Below, one piece after another: positions 1 through 6,972 of a stretch of DNA of 11,539 nucleotides. Position 1 is the first letter of the stretch, and the number at the start of each line of letters is the position of its first letter. The notes under the pieces are model-generated. The model was not told the origin of the DNA and did not search any database. It was given only the letters and a program-made list of their open reading frames with translations. The DNA comes from Pseudomonadota bacterium. GTDB taxonomy: Bacteria > Pseudomonadota > Gammaproteobacteria > Steroidobacterales > Steroidobacteraceae. The stretch covers positions 1-11,539 of the forward strand of contig JAJXYU010000330.1 in assembly GCA_021780395.1 (NCBI GenBank). Direction: 5' to 3'. Position numbers and translations under genes: made by a program.

Positions 1-2
1 TG

Positions 3-1622
3 TTCCTCACCAACGATCCGTACTCGGTCCGCGGCGCGATCAGCCACGCGAACGACTGGCTGATGCTGCTGCCGATCTACCGGGCCGGCCGGCTGATCGC
101 ATGGGCGGCGATGTTCGGGCACATGACCGACGTCGGCGGCAAGGTCGCCGGCTCGCTGCCGACGGACGCCCGCACGATCTACGAGGAAGGCATCACGGTG
201 CCGCCGGTGAAGATCTTCAGGAAGGGCGTCCTCAACGAGGACGTGCTGAAGGTGATGCTGCACAACTGCCGGTTGCCGCACTGGAACCTGTCGGATTTCA
301 ACGCGATCGCGGCGGCGCTGCGGACCGCGGCGGCGCGCTGTGTCGAGATCTCCGAGCGCTTCGGCGACGACGTGTTCCACTCGGCGATGGCGGAGATGCT
401 CGCGCGCAACCGGCGTGCGATGCGCGAGCTCATCCAGCGCACCGTGCCCGAGACCCGGCAGTACTTCGAGGACTACATCTGCGACGACGGGATGAACATG
501 GGCCCGTACAAGATCGCCTGCTCGATGTGGCGGGAAGGCGAGAAGTGCATCTTCGACTTCACCGGTACCGACCCGCAGTCGATCTCCTCGATCAACTTCC
601 TGCTGAACGAAGAGATGTTCAAGATGTTCGCGGGCGTGTACATGATCATGGTGTTCGACCCGCAGATCCTGTTCAACGACGGCTTCTACGACCTGATGGA
701 GGTGCGCATCCCGGAGGGGACGCTGCTGAAGCCGCTGAAGCCGGCGGCCCTGTCCTGCCGAACGCACGCGCTCGGGCGCATCTTCGACATCCTCGGCGGG
801 CTCCTCGGCCAGGGCAACCCGCAGTTCATGTGCGCGGCCGGGTTCTCCGACTCCCCGCACCTGATGTACTCGGGCTACGACAAGAACGGCGACTGGTACC
901 AGCTCTACCAGATCACCTTCGGCGGGATCCCGGGCAAGCCGTTCGGCGACGGACCGGACGGCCACTCGCTGTGGCCGTCGTTCACGAACGTGCCGAACGA
1001 GTTCCTCGAGAGCTATTTCCCGCTGCGGATCGAGACCTACGAGACGATCCCGGACTCCGGCGGACCCGGGAAGAACCGCGGCGGGAACGGGCTGCGGATC
1101 GGCTACCGCTTCCTCGAGCCCGGCGAGATCTCGATCCACGACGATCGCTGGCTCACCTATCCCTGGGGCGTGAACGGTGGCCTGCCGGGCGCGCGCAGCC
1201 GCAAGACGCTGGTGCGCAAGGACGGTACGCACACGCTCCTGGCGTCGAAGGTCGACCACGTGAAGGTGGACGCCGGGGACCTGCTGATCGCCGATACCTG
1301 GGGTGGCGGTGGTTGCGGCGACCCGCTCGAGCGGGATCCGGCGAAGGTGCGCTTCGACGTGGCTGCGGGCCTCGTGACCCGCGACGGCGCGCGCCGCTAC
1401 GGCGTCGTGATCGGCGCGAACGGCGGCGTCGACGAGGCGGCGACGCGGAAGTTGCGGGCCGAGATCGCCGCGCGGCGCGGTCCGGTCGCGCTGTTCGACC
1501 GCGGTTTCCGGTCGATCGAGGAGCTGAAGGCGCGCTGCACCGCCGAGACCGGACTCGCGCCGCCGGCCCAGCCGAGCTTCGGTCGACGGGCCCGCAAGAC
1601 GACATCGACCGGCGCCGCGTGA
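3..1622 (+). CDS. Hydantoinase B/oxoprolinase-family subunit, 5'-truncated by the window
   Basis: The reading frame is already open at the window edge (first full codon at base 3) and runs 539 codons to a TGA at 1620-1622. Family members are a little longer at the N-terminus, so I estimate roughly 70-90 residues are missing. Seen in sequence: an N-terminal TNDPY motif (bases 9-23), HMTDVGG at 120-140, then EEGITVPP, ALGRIFDILGGLLGQ, DSGGPGKNRGGNG, and the C-terminal glycine-rich WGGGGCGDPLERDP (from 1299) followed by DGARRYGVV. These are hallmarks of the HyuB / 5-oxoprolinase C-half / acetone-carboxylase-alpha-like family. Known members work with a HyuA-type ATP-binding subunit in ATP-dependent ring opening or carboxylation in the cytoplasm; a hyuA partner probably lies just upstream, outside the window. 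The substrate cannot be told. The stop overlaps the next gene's start by one base (TGATG), so the two are almost certainly co-transcribed. Family call is firm; exact reaction is open. Confidence 0.9.
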   Translation, partial: FLTNDPYSVRGAISHANDWLMLLPIYRAGRLIAWAAMFGHMTDVGGKVAGSLPTDARTIYEEGITVPPVKIFRKGVLNEDVLKVMLHNCRLPHWNLSDFNAIAAALRTAAARCVEISERFGDDVFHSAMAEMLARNRRAMRELIQRTVPETRQYFEDYICDDGMNMGPYKIACSMWREGEKCIFDFTGTDPQSISSINFLLNEEMFKMFAGVYMIMVFDPQILFNDGFYDLMEVRIPEGTLLKPLKPAALSCRTHALGRIFDILGGLLGQGNPQFMCAAGFSDSPHLMYSGYDKNGDWYQLYQITFGGIPGKPFGDGPDGHSLWPSFTNVPNEFLESYFPLRIETYETIPDSGGPGKNRGGNGLRIGYRFLEPGEISIHDDRWLTYPWGVNGGLPGARSRKTLVRKDGTHTLLASKVDHVKVDAGDLLIADTWGGGGCGDPLERDPAKVRFDVAAGLVTRDGARRYGVVIGANGGVDEAATRKLRAEIAARRGPVALFDRGFRSIEELKARCTAETGLAPPAQPSFGRRARKTTSTGAA

Positions 1623-2266
1623 TGCGCGCCGCCGAGCGCGCCTACGCGACGGTGCGCGACGGGATCCTCGGTGGCACCTACGCCGCGGGCGCCCGCCTCA
1701 CCGAGACCGAGATCGCGCTGGCGGCCGGGGTCAGCCGCACGCCGGTGCGCGAGGCGCTGCGGCGGCTGCATGCCGAGGGCCTCGTGGAGTTCGAGCCGAA
1801 CCACGGCGCGGTCGTCGCGGCGTTCGAGCTCGAGGACGCGGAGGAGATCTTCGAGCTGCGCGCGCTGCTCGAGCCGATCTGCGCGCGCCGCGCGGCCGAG
1901 CGCGCAACGCCCGCGATCGTCGAGGAACTGCGCTCGCTGTCGGAACAACAGATCGGCGAGTCGACGCGGCGCGCACCGGGGTATCTCGCGCGCATCGGCG
2001 AATTGAACGACCGCTTCCACCGCGCGATCCAGCGCGCGGCCGACAGCCCGCGGCTCGCGAAGACGCTGTCGGGACTGATCGAGGCGCCGCTGATCCTGCG
2101 CACCTTCGCGCAGTACGCGCCGGGCGAGCTACAGCGCAGTGCCGATCAGCATCTCGAGCTCGTGCAGGCGCTCGAGGCGCGCGACGGCGACTGGGCGCAC
2201 AGCATCATGCACGCGCACATTCTCGCCGGGCGCGCGACCTACCTGCGCGGACGACGCGGTCGCTGA
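1622..2266 (+). CDS. GntR-family transcriptional regulator, FCD (FadR-like) subgroup
   Basis: A 214-residue protein, normal length for the FadR/FCD group. Residues about 3-60 form the winged helix-turn-helix: AERAYATVRDGILGGTY, then GARLTETEIALAAGVSRTPVREALRRL, then HAEGLVEFEPNHGAVV, very close to the family consensus. Residues about 75-207 are the all-helical FCD ligand domain; NDRFH (129-133), His177 and His199 sit where this family usually has its metal/ligand-binding residues. The start is chosen at ATG 1622 because it overlaps the upstream stop as TGATG and gives exactly the family N-terminus; the same frame stays open far upstream, but that is a shadow of the hydantoinase gene. As last gene of the hydantoinase operon it probably senses the operon's substrate or product and controls the operon, itself included. 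FCD regulators typically respond to small carboxylic acids. The effector is unknown. Confidence 0.93.
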   Translation: MRAAERAYATVRDGILGGTYAAGARLTETEIALAAGVSRTPVREALRRLHAEGLVEFEPNHGAVVAAFELEDAEEIFELRALLEPICARRAAERATPAIVEELRSLSEQQIGESTRRAPGYLARIGELNDRFHRAIQRAADSPRLAKTLSGLIEAPLILRTFAQYAPGELQRSADQHLELVQALEARDGDWAHSIMHAHILAGRATYLRGRRGR

Positions 2267-2426
2267 GCCGCCGCCCGCCGAGTCTTCCCCGCCGCGCGGC
2301 CCGGCGCCCAGTTCGTCAGGCGTCGATCCGCAGCGCACGGCCGCGGTGCGCGCAGCGCTCACGCCGTGTCTCGAGTTCGTCATCTCTCGGACATCAACTC
2401 GTCACATCGACCGACCAAGATGTCGC

Positions 2427-2450
2427 GCCGCTGCGAAAGTGCGGCTTTTT
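2427..2450 (+). terminator. Terminator-like hairpin with T5 tract just before the TonB receptor gene
   Basis: GCCGC (2427-2431) pairs with GCGGC (2441-2445). With one bulged T the stem continues by two pairs (one a G-T wobble) and closes on a GAAA tetraloop (2435-2438). TTTTT follows at 2446-2450. This has the shape of a Rho-independent terminator and would end the hydantoinase/gntR transcript, but it lies only 22 bases before the receptor ATG, leaving no room for a promoter after it. Receptor transcripts must therefore either read through it (attenuation) or start inside this zone. The rest of the 206-bp gap (2267-2472) holds no convincing ORF; its 3' half is AT-richer, as expected of a control region, and a longer imperfect inverted repeat pairs CACGGC at 2336 with GCCGTG ending at 2368. 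Confidence 0.55.
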
Positions 2451-2472
2451 CACATCAAGAAAGGGTCATCCG

Positions 2473-4707
2473 ATGTCACGCGATCACTCGCTCGCCGATT
2501 CCAAGCCGTTGAAAGCCCTGATCTGTGTGTCGACTCTCGCCGCGGCGACGGTCGTGCATGCGAACTCGAACGGCAACACCTCGGCCGGGATCAGTCTCGA
2601 CCCGGTACTCGTGACCGCCCAGGCGCTCAAGGGTCCGCAGGATATGCCCTCGCAGGGTTCGCTGGTCGCAACCCAGCCGCAGTCGATCGTTGGCGGTGAT
2701 TTCATTCGCCAGAACGATTCCCCGGCCGCGAACTACACCGACATCATGAAATACACGCCGAGCGTGTCCACGGTCGATCCGAACGGCCCCGGCCTGTCGG
2801 AGAATCTCGGCACCTCGATCCGCGGCTTCCAGGACGGTCAGTTCAACGTGACCTTCGACGGCATCCCGTGGGGCGATTCGAACGATTTCACCCATCACTC
2901 GACCAGCTACTTCATGCCGCAGGACATCGGCAACGTGGTCGTCGATCGGGGTCCGGGCAACGCGGCGACGCTCGGCGAGGCGACTTTCGGCGGTACGGTC
3001 TACGTGCAGTCGGACAATCCGCGCCGCCGAGCGGGCGCGACCGCGTGGCTGAGCTACGGGAGCTTCCGCACGAAACTCCTCGGCTTCCGCTACGACACCG
3101 GCGTCGTCGACCGCTGGAACGGCGCGAGCGGCTTCATCAGCGCGAAGACGCTGTCCTCCGACGGTTACCTCACGAACGCGAAGATCGACCGTAGCGACGT
3201 GTTCCTGAAGTACATCCAGCCGCTCAACGATTTCACCAACCTGAGTTTCGCGGCGAACCTGAACAAGGTCCACCAGAACCCGCCGATCGGCGCGACTCTC
3301 GCGCAGATCCAGGCGTTCGGGCCGAATTACGGCTACAACACCGATCCGAACAGCCAGTCGTACTACGCCTATCAGCTCGACAAGATCACGACCGACTACG
3401 AGTACGTCGGCCTGCACTCGCACTTCTCGGGCTGGATCTTCGACAACAAGCTGTACACCTACGGCTATTACCATGATGGCTGGAACGGCGAGGACCCGAA
3501 CGGTCAGGCGACGAACGGCACGATCCTGCCGGGCGGCGTGCCGAACGGCACGATCTACGGTCCGAACAACGTGCCCGGCCAGCAGATGCACATGTACTAT
3601 CGTTCGCTCGGCGACATCTTCCGCGTCTCGAAGCAGGTCGGGCCCGGCGAGGCCCAGGTCGGCGCGTGGTACGACCACCAGACCAACTCGCGCGCGCAGT
3701 TCGAGATCGACATGACCAACAACAACGCGTACGACCCGCTGTACGGCGGCTGCGGCTGCTGGACGCCGGGGACCTTGCCGACCTTGGCGAACTCGGCGGA
3801 CCGGCTGATGAACGACTACCTGTTCACCCGCGAGTACTACGCGCAGTACGTCTGGCACGCGATCGAGGGCCTGGACCTGACCGGCGGTGTGAAGCACGTG
3901 AGCTTCGAGCGCGTGCTGCACGCGGACTACAATCAGGGCCCGATCGGGGGTGCGTTGAGCTACGACAAGACCTGGTCGCGCAACCTCGCGTCCTTCGACG
4001 CGCACTACAAGATCCTGCCGAACTGGTCGGTCTACGCGCAGTGGGCGCAGGGGTTCCTCGCGCCGAACCTGAACGTGTTCTACGTCGCCGATCCGGCGAA
4101 GAATCAGGTCGATCCGCAGAGCACGACCAACGTGCAGGCCGGCACCACCTGGGTCGGACATCACGTGACCGTGTCGGCCGACGCGTACAAGATCGACTTC
4201 ACCAACGAGATCGCGTCGGTCGGCAAGGGCGTCTCGAAGTACTTCATCAATCTCGGCGGTGTGAAGTACCGCGGCTTCGAGTTCGAAGGATCGGTCGACG
4301 TCGGCGCCGGCTTCGCGCTGTACGCGAACGGATCGGTCAACAGCGCGAAGGTGACCGCAGACAACACCTGGGTGCCGAACACCCCGGATCGTACCGCATC
4401 GCTCGGGGTCGTCTACCACCGCGCCGGCTGGCAGGGGTCGCTCACCGGCAAGTACGTCGGCCGTCGCTACGGTGACACCGGCGACACGGTGCCGTTCGGC
4501 AGCTACGCGACCGTCGACGGTGCGCTGAACTACGATTTCGGCACGGCGATCCCGGGATTCCAGGACCTGCAGCTCGGGATCACCGCGCAGAACCTCGCGG
4601 ATCGCAAGTCGATCTACGCCGACAACGGCACCAATGCGAACGGGGATTATCTGTTCTTCACGATCCCGGGGCGCAGCTACCAGGTGAACCTGACCGCGAA
4701 GTTCTGA
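2473..4707 (+). CDS. TonB-dependent outer-membrane receptor
   Basis: A 744-residue outer-membrane transporter. The N-terminus has a Sec signal peptide: basic start, hydrophobic ALICVSTLAAATVV, and probable cleavage after VHA (residue 30). A TonB-box-like DPVLVTA lies at about 44-50. The plug follows at about 60-180 with DIMKYTPSVST, TSIRGFQ, VTFDGIPWGD and VVVDRGPGNAATLGEATFGGTVYV, all typical plug signatures. The rest is a beta-barrel with alternating aromatic strands, ending in QVNLTAKF with terminal Phe, the usual Bam recognition signal. A clear Shine-Dalgarno (AAAGGG within 2457-2465) sits 7 bases before the ATG. The family imports siderophores, cobalamin, sugars or other ligands with energy from TonB-ExbBD; no ligand signature is visible, and no siderophore or periplasmic permease gene is adjacent. 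The mature protein has only two cysteines, C427 and C429, in a GGCGCW segment of a predicted surface loop. A 14-bp in-frame direct repeat lies at 3512 and 3542. Confidence 0.94.
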   Translation: MSRDHSLADSKPLKALICVSTLAAATVVHANSNGNTSAGISLDPVLVTAQALKGPQDMPSQGSLVATQPQSIVGGDFIRQNDSPAANYTDIMKYTPSVSTVDPNGPGLSENLGTSIRGFQDGQFNVTFDGIPWGDSNDFTHHSTSYFMPQDIGNVVVDRGPGNAATLGEATFGGTVYVQSDNPRRRAGATAWLSYGSFRTKLLGFRYDTGVVDRWNGASGFISAKTLSSDGYLTNAKIDRSDVFLKYIQPLNDFTNLSFAANLNKVHQNPPIGATLAQIQAFGPNYGYNTDPNSQSYYAYQLDKITTDYEYVGLHSHFSGWIFDNKLYTYGYYHDGWNGEDPNGQATNGTILPGGVPNGTIYGPNNVPGQQMHMYYRSLGDIFRVSKQVGPGEAQVGAWYDHQTNSRAQFEIDMTNNNAYDPLYGGCGCWTPGTLPTLANSADRLMNDYLFTREYYAQYVWHAIEGLDLTGGVKHVSFERVLHADYNQGPIGGALSYDKTWSRNLASFDAHYKILPNWSVYAQWAQGFLAPNLNVFYVADPAKNQVDPQSTTNVQAGTTWVGHHVTVSADAYKIDFTNEIASVGKGVSKYFINLGGVKYRGFEFEGSVDVGAGFALYANGSVNSAKVTADNTWVPNTPDRTASLGVVYHRAGWQGSLTGKYVGRRYGDTGDTVPFGSYATVDGALNYDFGTAIPGFQDLQLGITAQNLADRKSIYADNGTNANGDYLFFTIPGRSYQVNLTAKF
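3512..3555 (+). repeat. Pair of 14-bp direct repeats inside the TonB receptor gene
   Basis: CGAACGGCACGATC occurs at 3512-3525 and again at 3542-3555. The period is exactly 30 bases, so the frame is kept and the protein reads NGTI twice, ten residues apart, in a probable surface loop (NGTILPGGVP then NGTIYGPNNVP). Recombination or slippage between the copies would remove or add ten residues without a frameshift. Confidence 0.6.
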
Positions 4708-4742
4708 TCGCGGACGGGTCGATTCACGGACGAGTCGCGCGG

Positions 4743-4770
4743 ACGGCCCTTCGGGGCCGTTTCGCGTTTT
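4743..4770 (+). terminator. Rho-independent terminator of the TonB receptor gene
   Basis: ACGGCCC (4743-4749) and GGGCCGT (4754-4760) pair perfectly around a TTCG loop closed by C-G, the very stable cUUCGg tetraloop. The right arm runs into TTT, and after CGCG there is a second run TTTT (4767-4770). It lies 35 bases after the receptor stop codon. The complement has no T-run after the stem, so it should act mainly on the plus-strand transcript and not on the converging arginase transcript. Confidence 0.85.
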
Positions 4771-4789
4771 CGCCATCCCGGCACGCCGC

Positions 4790-4805
4790 GCGGCGCCGGC
4801 GCCGC
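4790..4805. repeat. Perfect 16-bp GC palindrome in the convergent gap
   Basis: The 16 bases from 4790 (half-site GCGGCGCC) are identical on both strands. It lies between the receptor terminator and the end of the arginase gene, so it could help stop the minus-strand transcript, or it may be chance in GC-rich DNA. It has no spacer for a relaxed loop and no flanking T-tract. Otherwise the 157-bp gap 4708-4864 holds only the terminator at 4743 and no ORF. Confidence 0.4.
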
Positions 4806-4864
4806 CACCGAGCCGCGACCCGGTCCCCGAGCGGTTGCGCGTCCGGCGAACCGTTACGTGCGCC

Positions 4865-5794
4865 TCAACGGCGCATCAAGGTGCTCTTGCCGAACAGCGA
4901 TGCGGTGAGGTCGACCGCGACCTCGGCGGTGCGATTGCGCAGATCGAGCGCGGGATTCAACTCCATGATGTCGAGCGATCCCATCCGGCCGGTGTCCGCG
5001 ATCATCTCCATGCACAGCTGCGCCTCGCGGTACGACGGGCCGCCGGGCACCGTGGTGCCGACGCCCGGCGCGATGTCCGGATCGAGGAAGTCGACGTCGA
5101 AGCTCACATGGACATGCGCATCGGCGGCGAGCCCTTCGAGTGCGACCTCGAGCGTGCGGCGCATCCCGACCTCGTCGACGTAGCGCATGTCGAACACCTC
5201 GAGTCCGACTTCGTGCACGAAGCGCTTCTCGCCTTGATCGACGCTGCGGATCCCGATTTGGCGGATCTCCGCCGGCGCGAGCGCGGGCCGAGCGCCGCTC
5301 AAACCGACGAGCTCCGCGGGCCCGTAACCGCACAGGCACGCGACCGGCATCCCGTGCAGGTTGCCGCTCGGCGTCAGCGCGTTGGTGTTGAAGTCCGCAT
5401 GCGCGTCCAGCCACAGCACGCGCAACGCGCGCCCGTCGGTGCGGCAGTGGCGCGCGACCGCGCTGATCGATCCGATGCTCAAGGCATGATCGCCGCCGAG
5501 CAGGATCGGCAGCCGTCCGGCCGCGAGCTCGGCGTGCACCGCGTCGTGCACGCTGCGGCACCAGTGGTGTACCTCGCCGAGGTGCCGGTAGCCGCCGATC
5601 GGAGGGAGTCCCGGGTTCGCGGGACCCTCGAGATCGCCGCGGTCGAGCACGTCGGCGCCCTGCGCCTCGAGCGTCGCCCGCAGGCCGGCGATACGCAGCG
5701 CCGTCGGGCCCATCGATGCGCCGCGCGCGCCGGCGCCGACGTCGGTCGGCGCGCCGATCAGGCTCACACGGGGTGGCGGAGGGAGCGTGGCCAT
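4865..5794 (-). CDS. rocF: Arginase (ureohydrolase family)
   Basis: A 309-residue cytoplasmic enzyme of usual arginase length. It hydrolyses L-arginine to L-ornithine and urea at a two-manganese centre. The metal ligands are all visible: GGDHALSIG (100-108, His103), DAHADFNT (130-137, Asp130/His132/Asp134) and SFDVDFLDPD (231-240, Asp233 and Asp235). SGNLHGMP (143-150) and MELNP (Glu278) also match arginase. The N-terminus VSLIGAPTDVGAGARGASMGP is the standard arginase opening, not that of agmatinase. The start is ATG at 5792-5794 (MATLPPPPRV), eight bases after the stop of the cyclodeaminase gene; the frame stays open further upstream, but that is overlap with the neighbour. With ornithine cyclodeaminase directly upstream on the same strand, it supplies ornithine for conversion to proline. 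Arginase versus agmatinase or formimidoylglutamase is decided by the motif set plus this partner. Confidence 0.93.
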   Translation of the reverse strand: MATLPPPPRVSLIGAPTDVGAGARGASMGPTALRIAGLRATLEAQGADVLDRGDLEGPANPGLPPIGGYRHLGEVHHWCRSVHDAVHAELAAGRLPILLGGDHALSIGSISAVARHCRTDGRALRVLWLDAHADFNTNALTPSGNLHGMPVACLCGYGPAELVGLSGARPALAPAEIRQIGIRSVDQGEKRFVHEVGLEVFDMRYVDEVGMRRTLEVALEGLAADAHVHVSFDVDFLDPDIAPGVGTTVPGGPSYREAQLCMEMIADTGRMGSLDIMELNPALDLRNRTAEVAVDLTASLFGKSTLMRR

Positions 5795-5802
5795 CGCGCC
5801 GC

Positions 5803-6873
5803 TCAAGCGCTCTTGCGCAGGCGGCGGCGGGCGGAGCCCGCGCCGAGCGTGCCGCCGAACAGATCCTTCGGATCGTCGAGGCGGGGGATGAGATCGATCC
5901 GGCGGCGCTCGATGTGCCCCTCCTCGAGCAGCGCATGCAGGAAGCGCAGCGCCGAGTAATCCTCGAGCGCGAATCCGACCGAATCGAAGATCGTGAGATC
6001 CCGTTCCGTCGCGCGCCCGGGCGTGCGGCCCGCGGCGACCGCGGCGAGCTCGATCACCGGATAGTCCGGCGGCATCTGCTGGATCTCGCCCTCGACCCGC
6101 GATTGCGGCTCGTACTCGACGACGACCCGGGCTTCCGGCATCCGCAGCACGTCCGGATGCAGCTCGGTCTTTCCCGGGCAGTCGCCGCCGACCGCATTCA
6201 CATGCATTCCGGGGCGCACCATCGGCGGCGTCAGGATCACCGCATTGCGCTTGTCCGCGGTCACGGTCGTCACGATGTCCGCGCCGCGGCACGCCTCCGC
6301 GGCGCTCGTCGCGCGCACGCAGGCGAGATCCGCGAGTTCCTCGATCGCGGCGAGGTTGCGCTCGAGCTTCGCGGTCGCGGCACGGTCCACGTCGTAGAGC
6401 CGCAGTTCCCGGATGCCGAGCATCCGGTGGAACGCGATCGCCTGGAATTCGCTCTGCGCACCGTTGCCGATCAAGGCGAGCGTGCGCGCCTGCGGCCGCG
6501 CGAGCAGTCGGGCGGCGAGCGCGGAGGTCGCCGCGGTGCGCAGCGCGGTCGTCACCGTGAGCTCGGACAGCAGCAGCGGATAGCCGGTCGCGACATCGGC
6601 GAGTACGCCGAATGCGGTCACCGTGAGCAGTCCCTCGGCGGTGTTCTTCGGGTGGCCGTTCACGTATTTAAACGAGTACAGCTTGCCGTCGGTCGTCGGC
6701 ATCAACTCGATCACGCCGACCGGGGAATGGCTCGCGACCCGCGCGGACTTCTCGAATTCGTCCCAGCGACGATAATCGGCCAGGATCTCGCCGGCCAGGC
6801 GCTCGATGAATTCGCCGGGACCGACCGCCTGGATCAAGCGGGCGACGTCGCCGACACCGATGTAATCGACCAT
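5803..6873 (-). CDS. ocd: Ornithine cyclodeaminase
   Basis: A 356-residue enzyme of the ornithine cyclodeaminase/mu-crystallin family, converting L-ornithine to L-proline and ammonia with bound NAD. The N-terminal half carries KSARVASHSPVGVIELMP and YSFKYVNGHPKNT; Arg45, Glu56, Lys69 and Arg112 fall at the numbers I recall for substrate-binding residues of the Pseudomonas putida enzyme. The Rossmann segment ALIGNGAQSEFQAIAF is at 133-148. GGDCPGKTEL (229-238) contains the expected catalytic Asp, and DSVGFALEDYSALRF (297-311) is the true-cyclodeaminase signature, separating it from alanine dehydrogenase or opine-type relatives. The start is ATG 6873 because a G-rich Shine-Dalgarno (complement of 6882-6889) precedes it and MVDYIGVGDV fits the family; an in-frame ATG at 6966 would add 31 unlikely residues. 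It is first gene of a two-gene operon with arginase and diverges from an Lrp/AsnC regulator. Confidence 0.94.
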   Translation of the reverse strand: MVDYIGVGDVARLIQAVGPGEFIERLAGEILADYRRWDEFEKSARVASHSPVGVIELMPTTDGKLYSFKYVNGHPKNTAEGLLTVTAFGVLADVATGYPLLLSELTVTTALRTAATSALAARLLARPQARTLALIGNGAQSEFQAIAFHRMLGIRELRLYDVDRAATAKLERNLAAIEELADLACVRATSAAEACRGADIVTTVTADKRNAVILTPPMVRPGMHVNAVGGDCPGKTELHPDVLRMPEARVVVEYEPQSRVEGEIQQMPPDYPVIELAAVAAGRTPGRATERDLTIFDSVGFALEDYSALRFLHALLEEGHIERRRIDLIPRLDDPKDLFGGTLGAGSARRRLRKSA

Positions 6874-6881
6874 GATTGCCA

Positions 6882-6903
6882 CTCCCCCCGAGCACGCCTC
6901 GGG
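6882..6903 (-). promoter_or_regulatory. G-rich ribosome binding site of ocd overlapping a hairpin
   Basis: On the minus strand a GGGGGGAG run (6889 down to 6882) lies 8 bases before the ocd ATG and decides the start. Immediately upstream CCCGAG (6903-6898) can pair with CTCGGG (6892-6887) around a 5-base loop, and the 3' arm takes in three G of the run. The ribosome binding site could thus be partly masked in a folded leader. Pairing is perfect over 6 bp; regulatory use is inference. Confidence 0.45.
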
Positions 6904-6972
6904 CTGCGGGTGTCGATCATTCCTGGAACCCGGGCCAACGGGAAGCCCTGAAATTGCGCAAAACATGAGCTA

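Noticed and set aside
101..1621. Open frame running into the GntR gene, as if the regulator had a long N-terminal extension
   Set aside because: The extension is Arg/Ala/Pro-rich low-complexity translation in another frame of the hydantoinase gene; the regulator's own family start is at 1622.
2476..4776. Open minus-strand frame of 766 codons covering the whole TonB receptor gene
   Set aside because: It is exactly antisense to a textbook receptor gene. Its translation is Arg/Val/Asp-rich without domains, as expected for a codon-bias shadow in GC-rich DNA.
4832..4853. CGGTT/AACCG inverted repeat just after the arginase stop as a minus-strand terminator
   Set aside because: Short arms, a 12-base spacer and no T-run; too weak to call.
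4835..5959. Long plus-strand frame opposite arginase, 374 codons
   Set aside because: Arg/Ala-rich shadow; the minus strand carries all arginase metal motifs.
6874..6966. Upstream ATG at 6966 as ocd start
   Set aside because: It adds 31 residues without family resemblance and lies before the strong G-rich ribosome binding site that serves ATG 6873.
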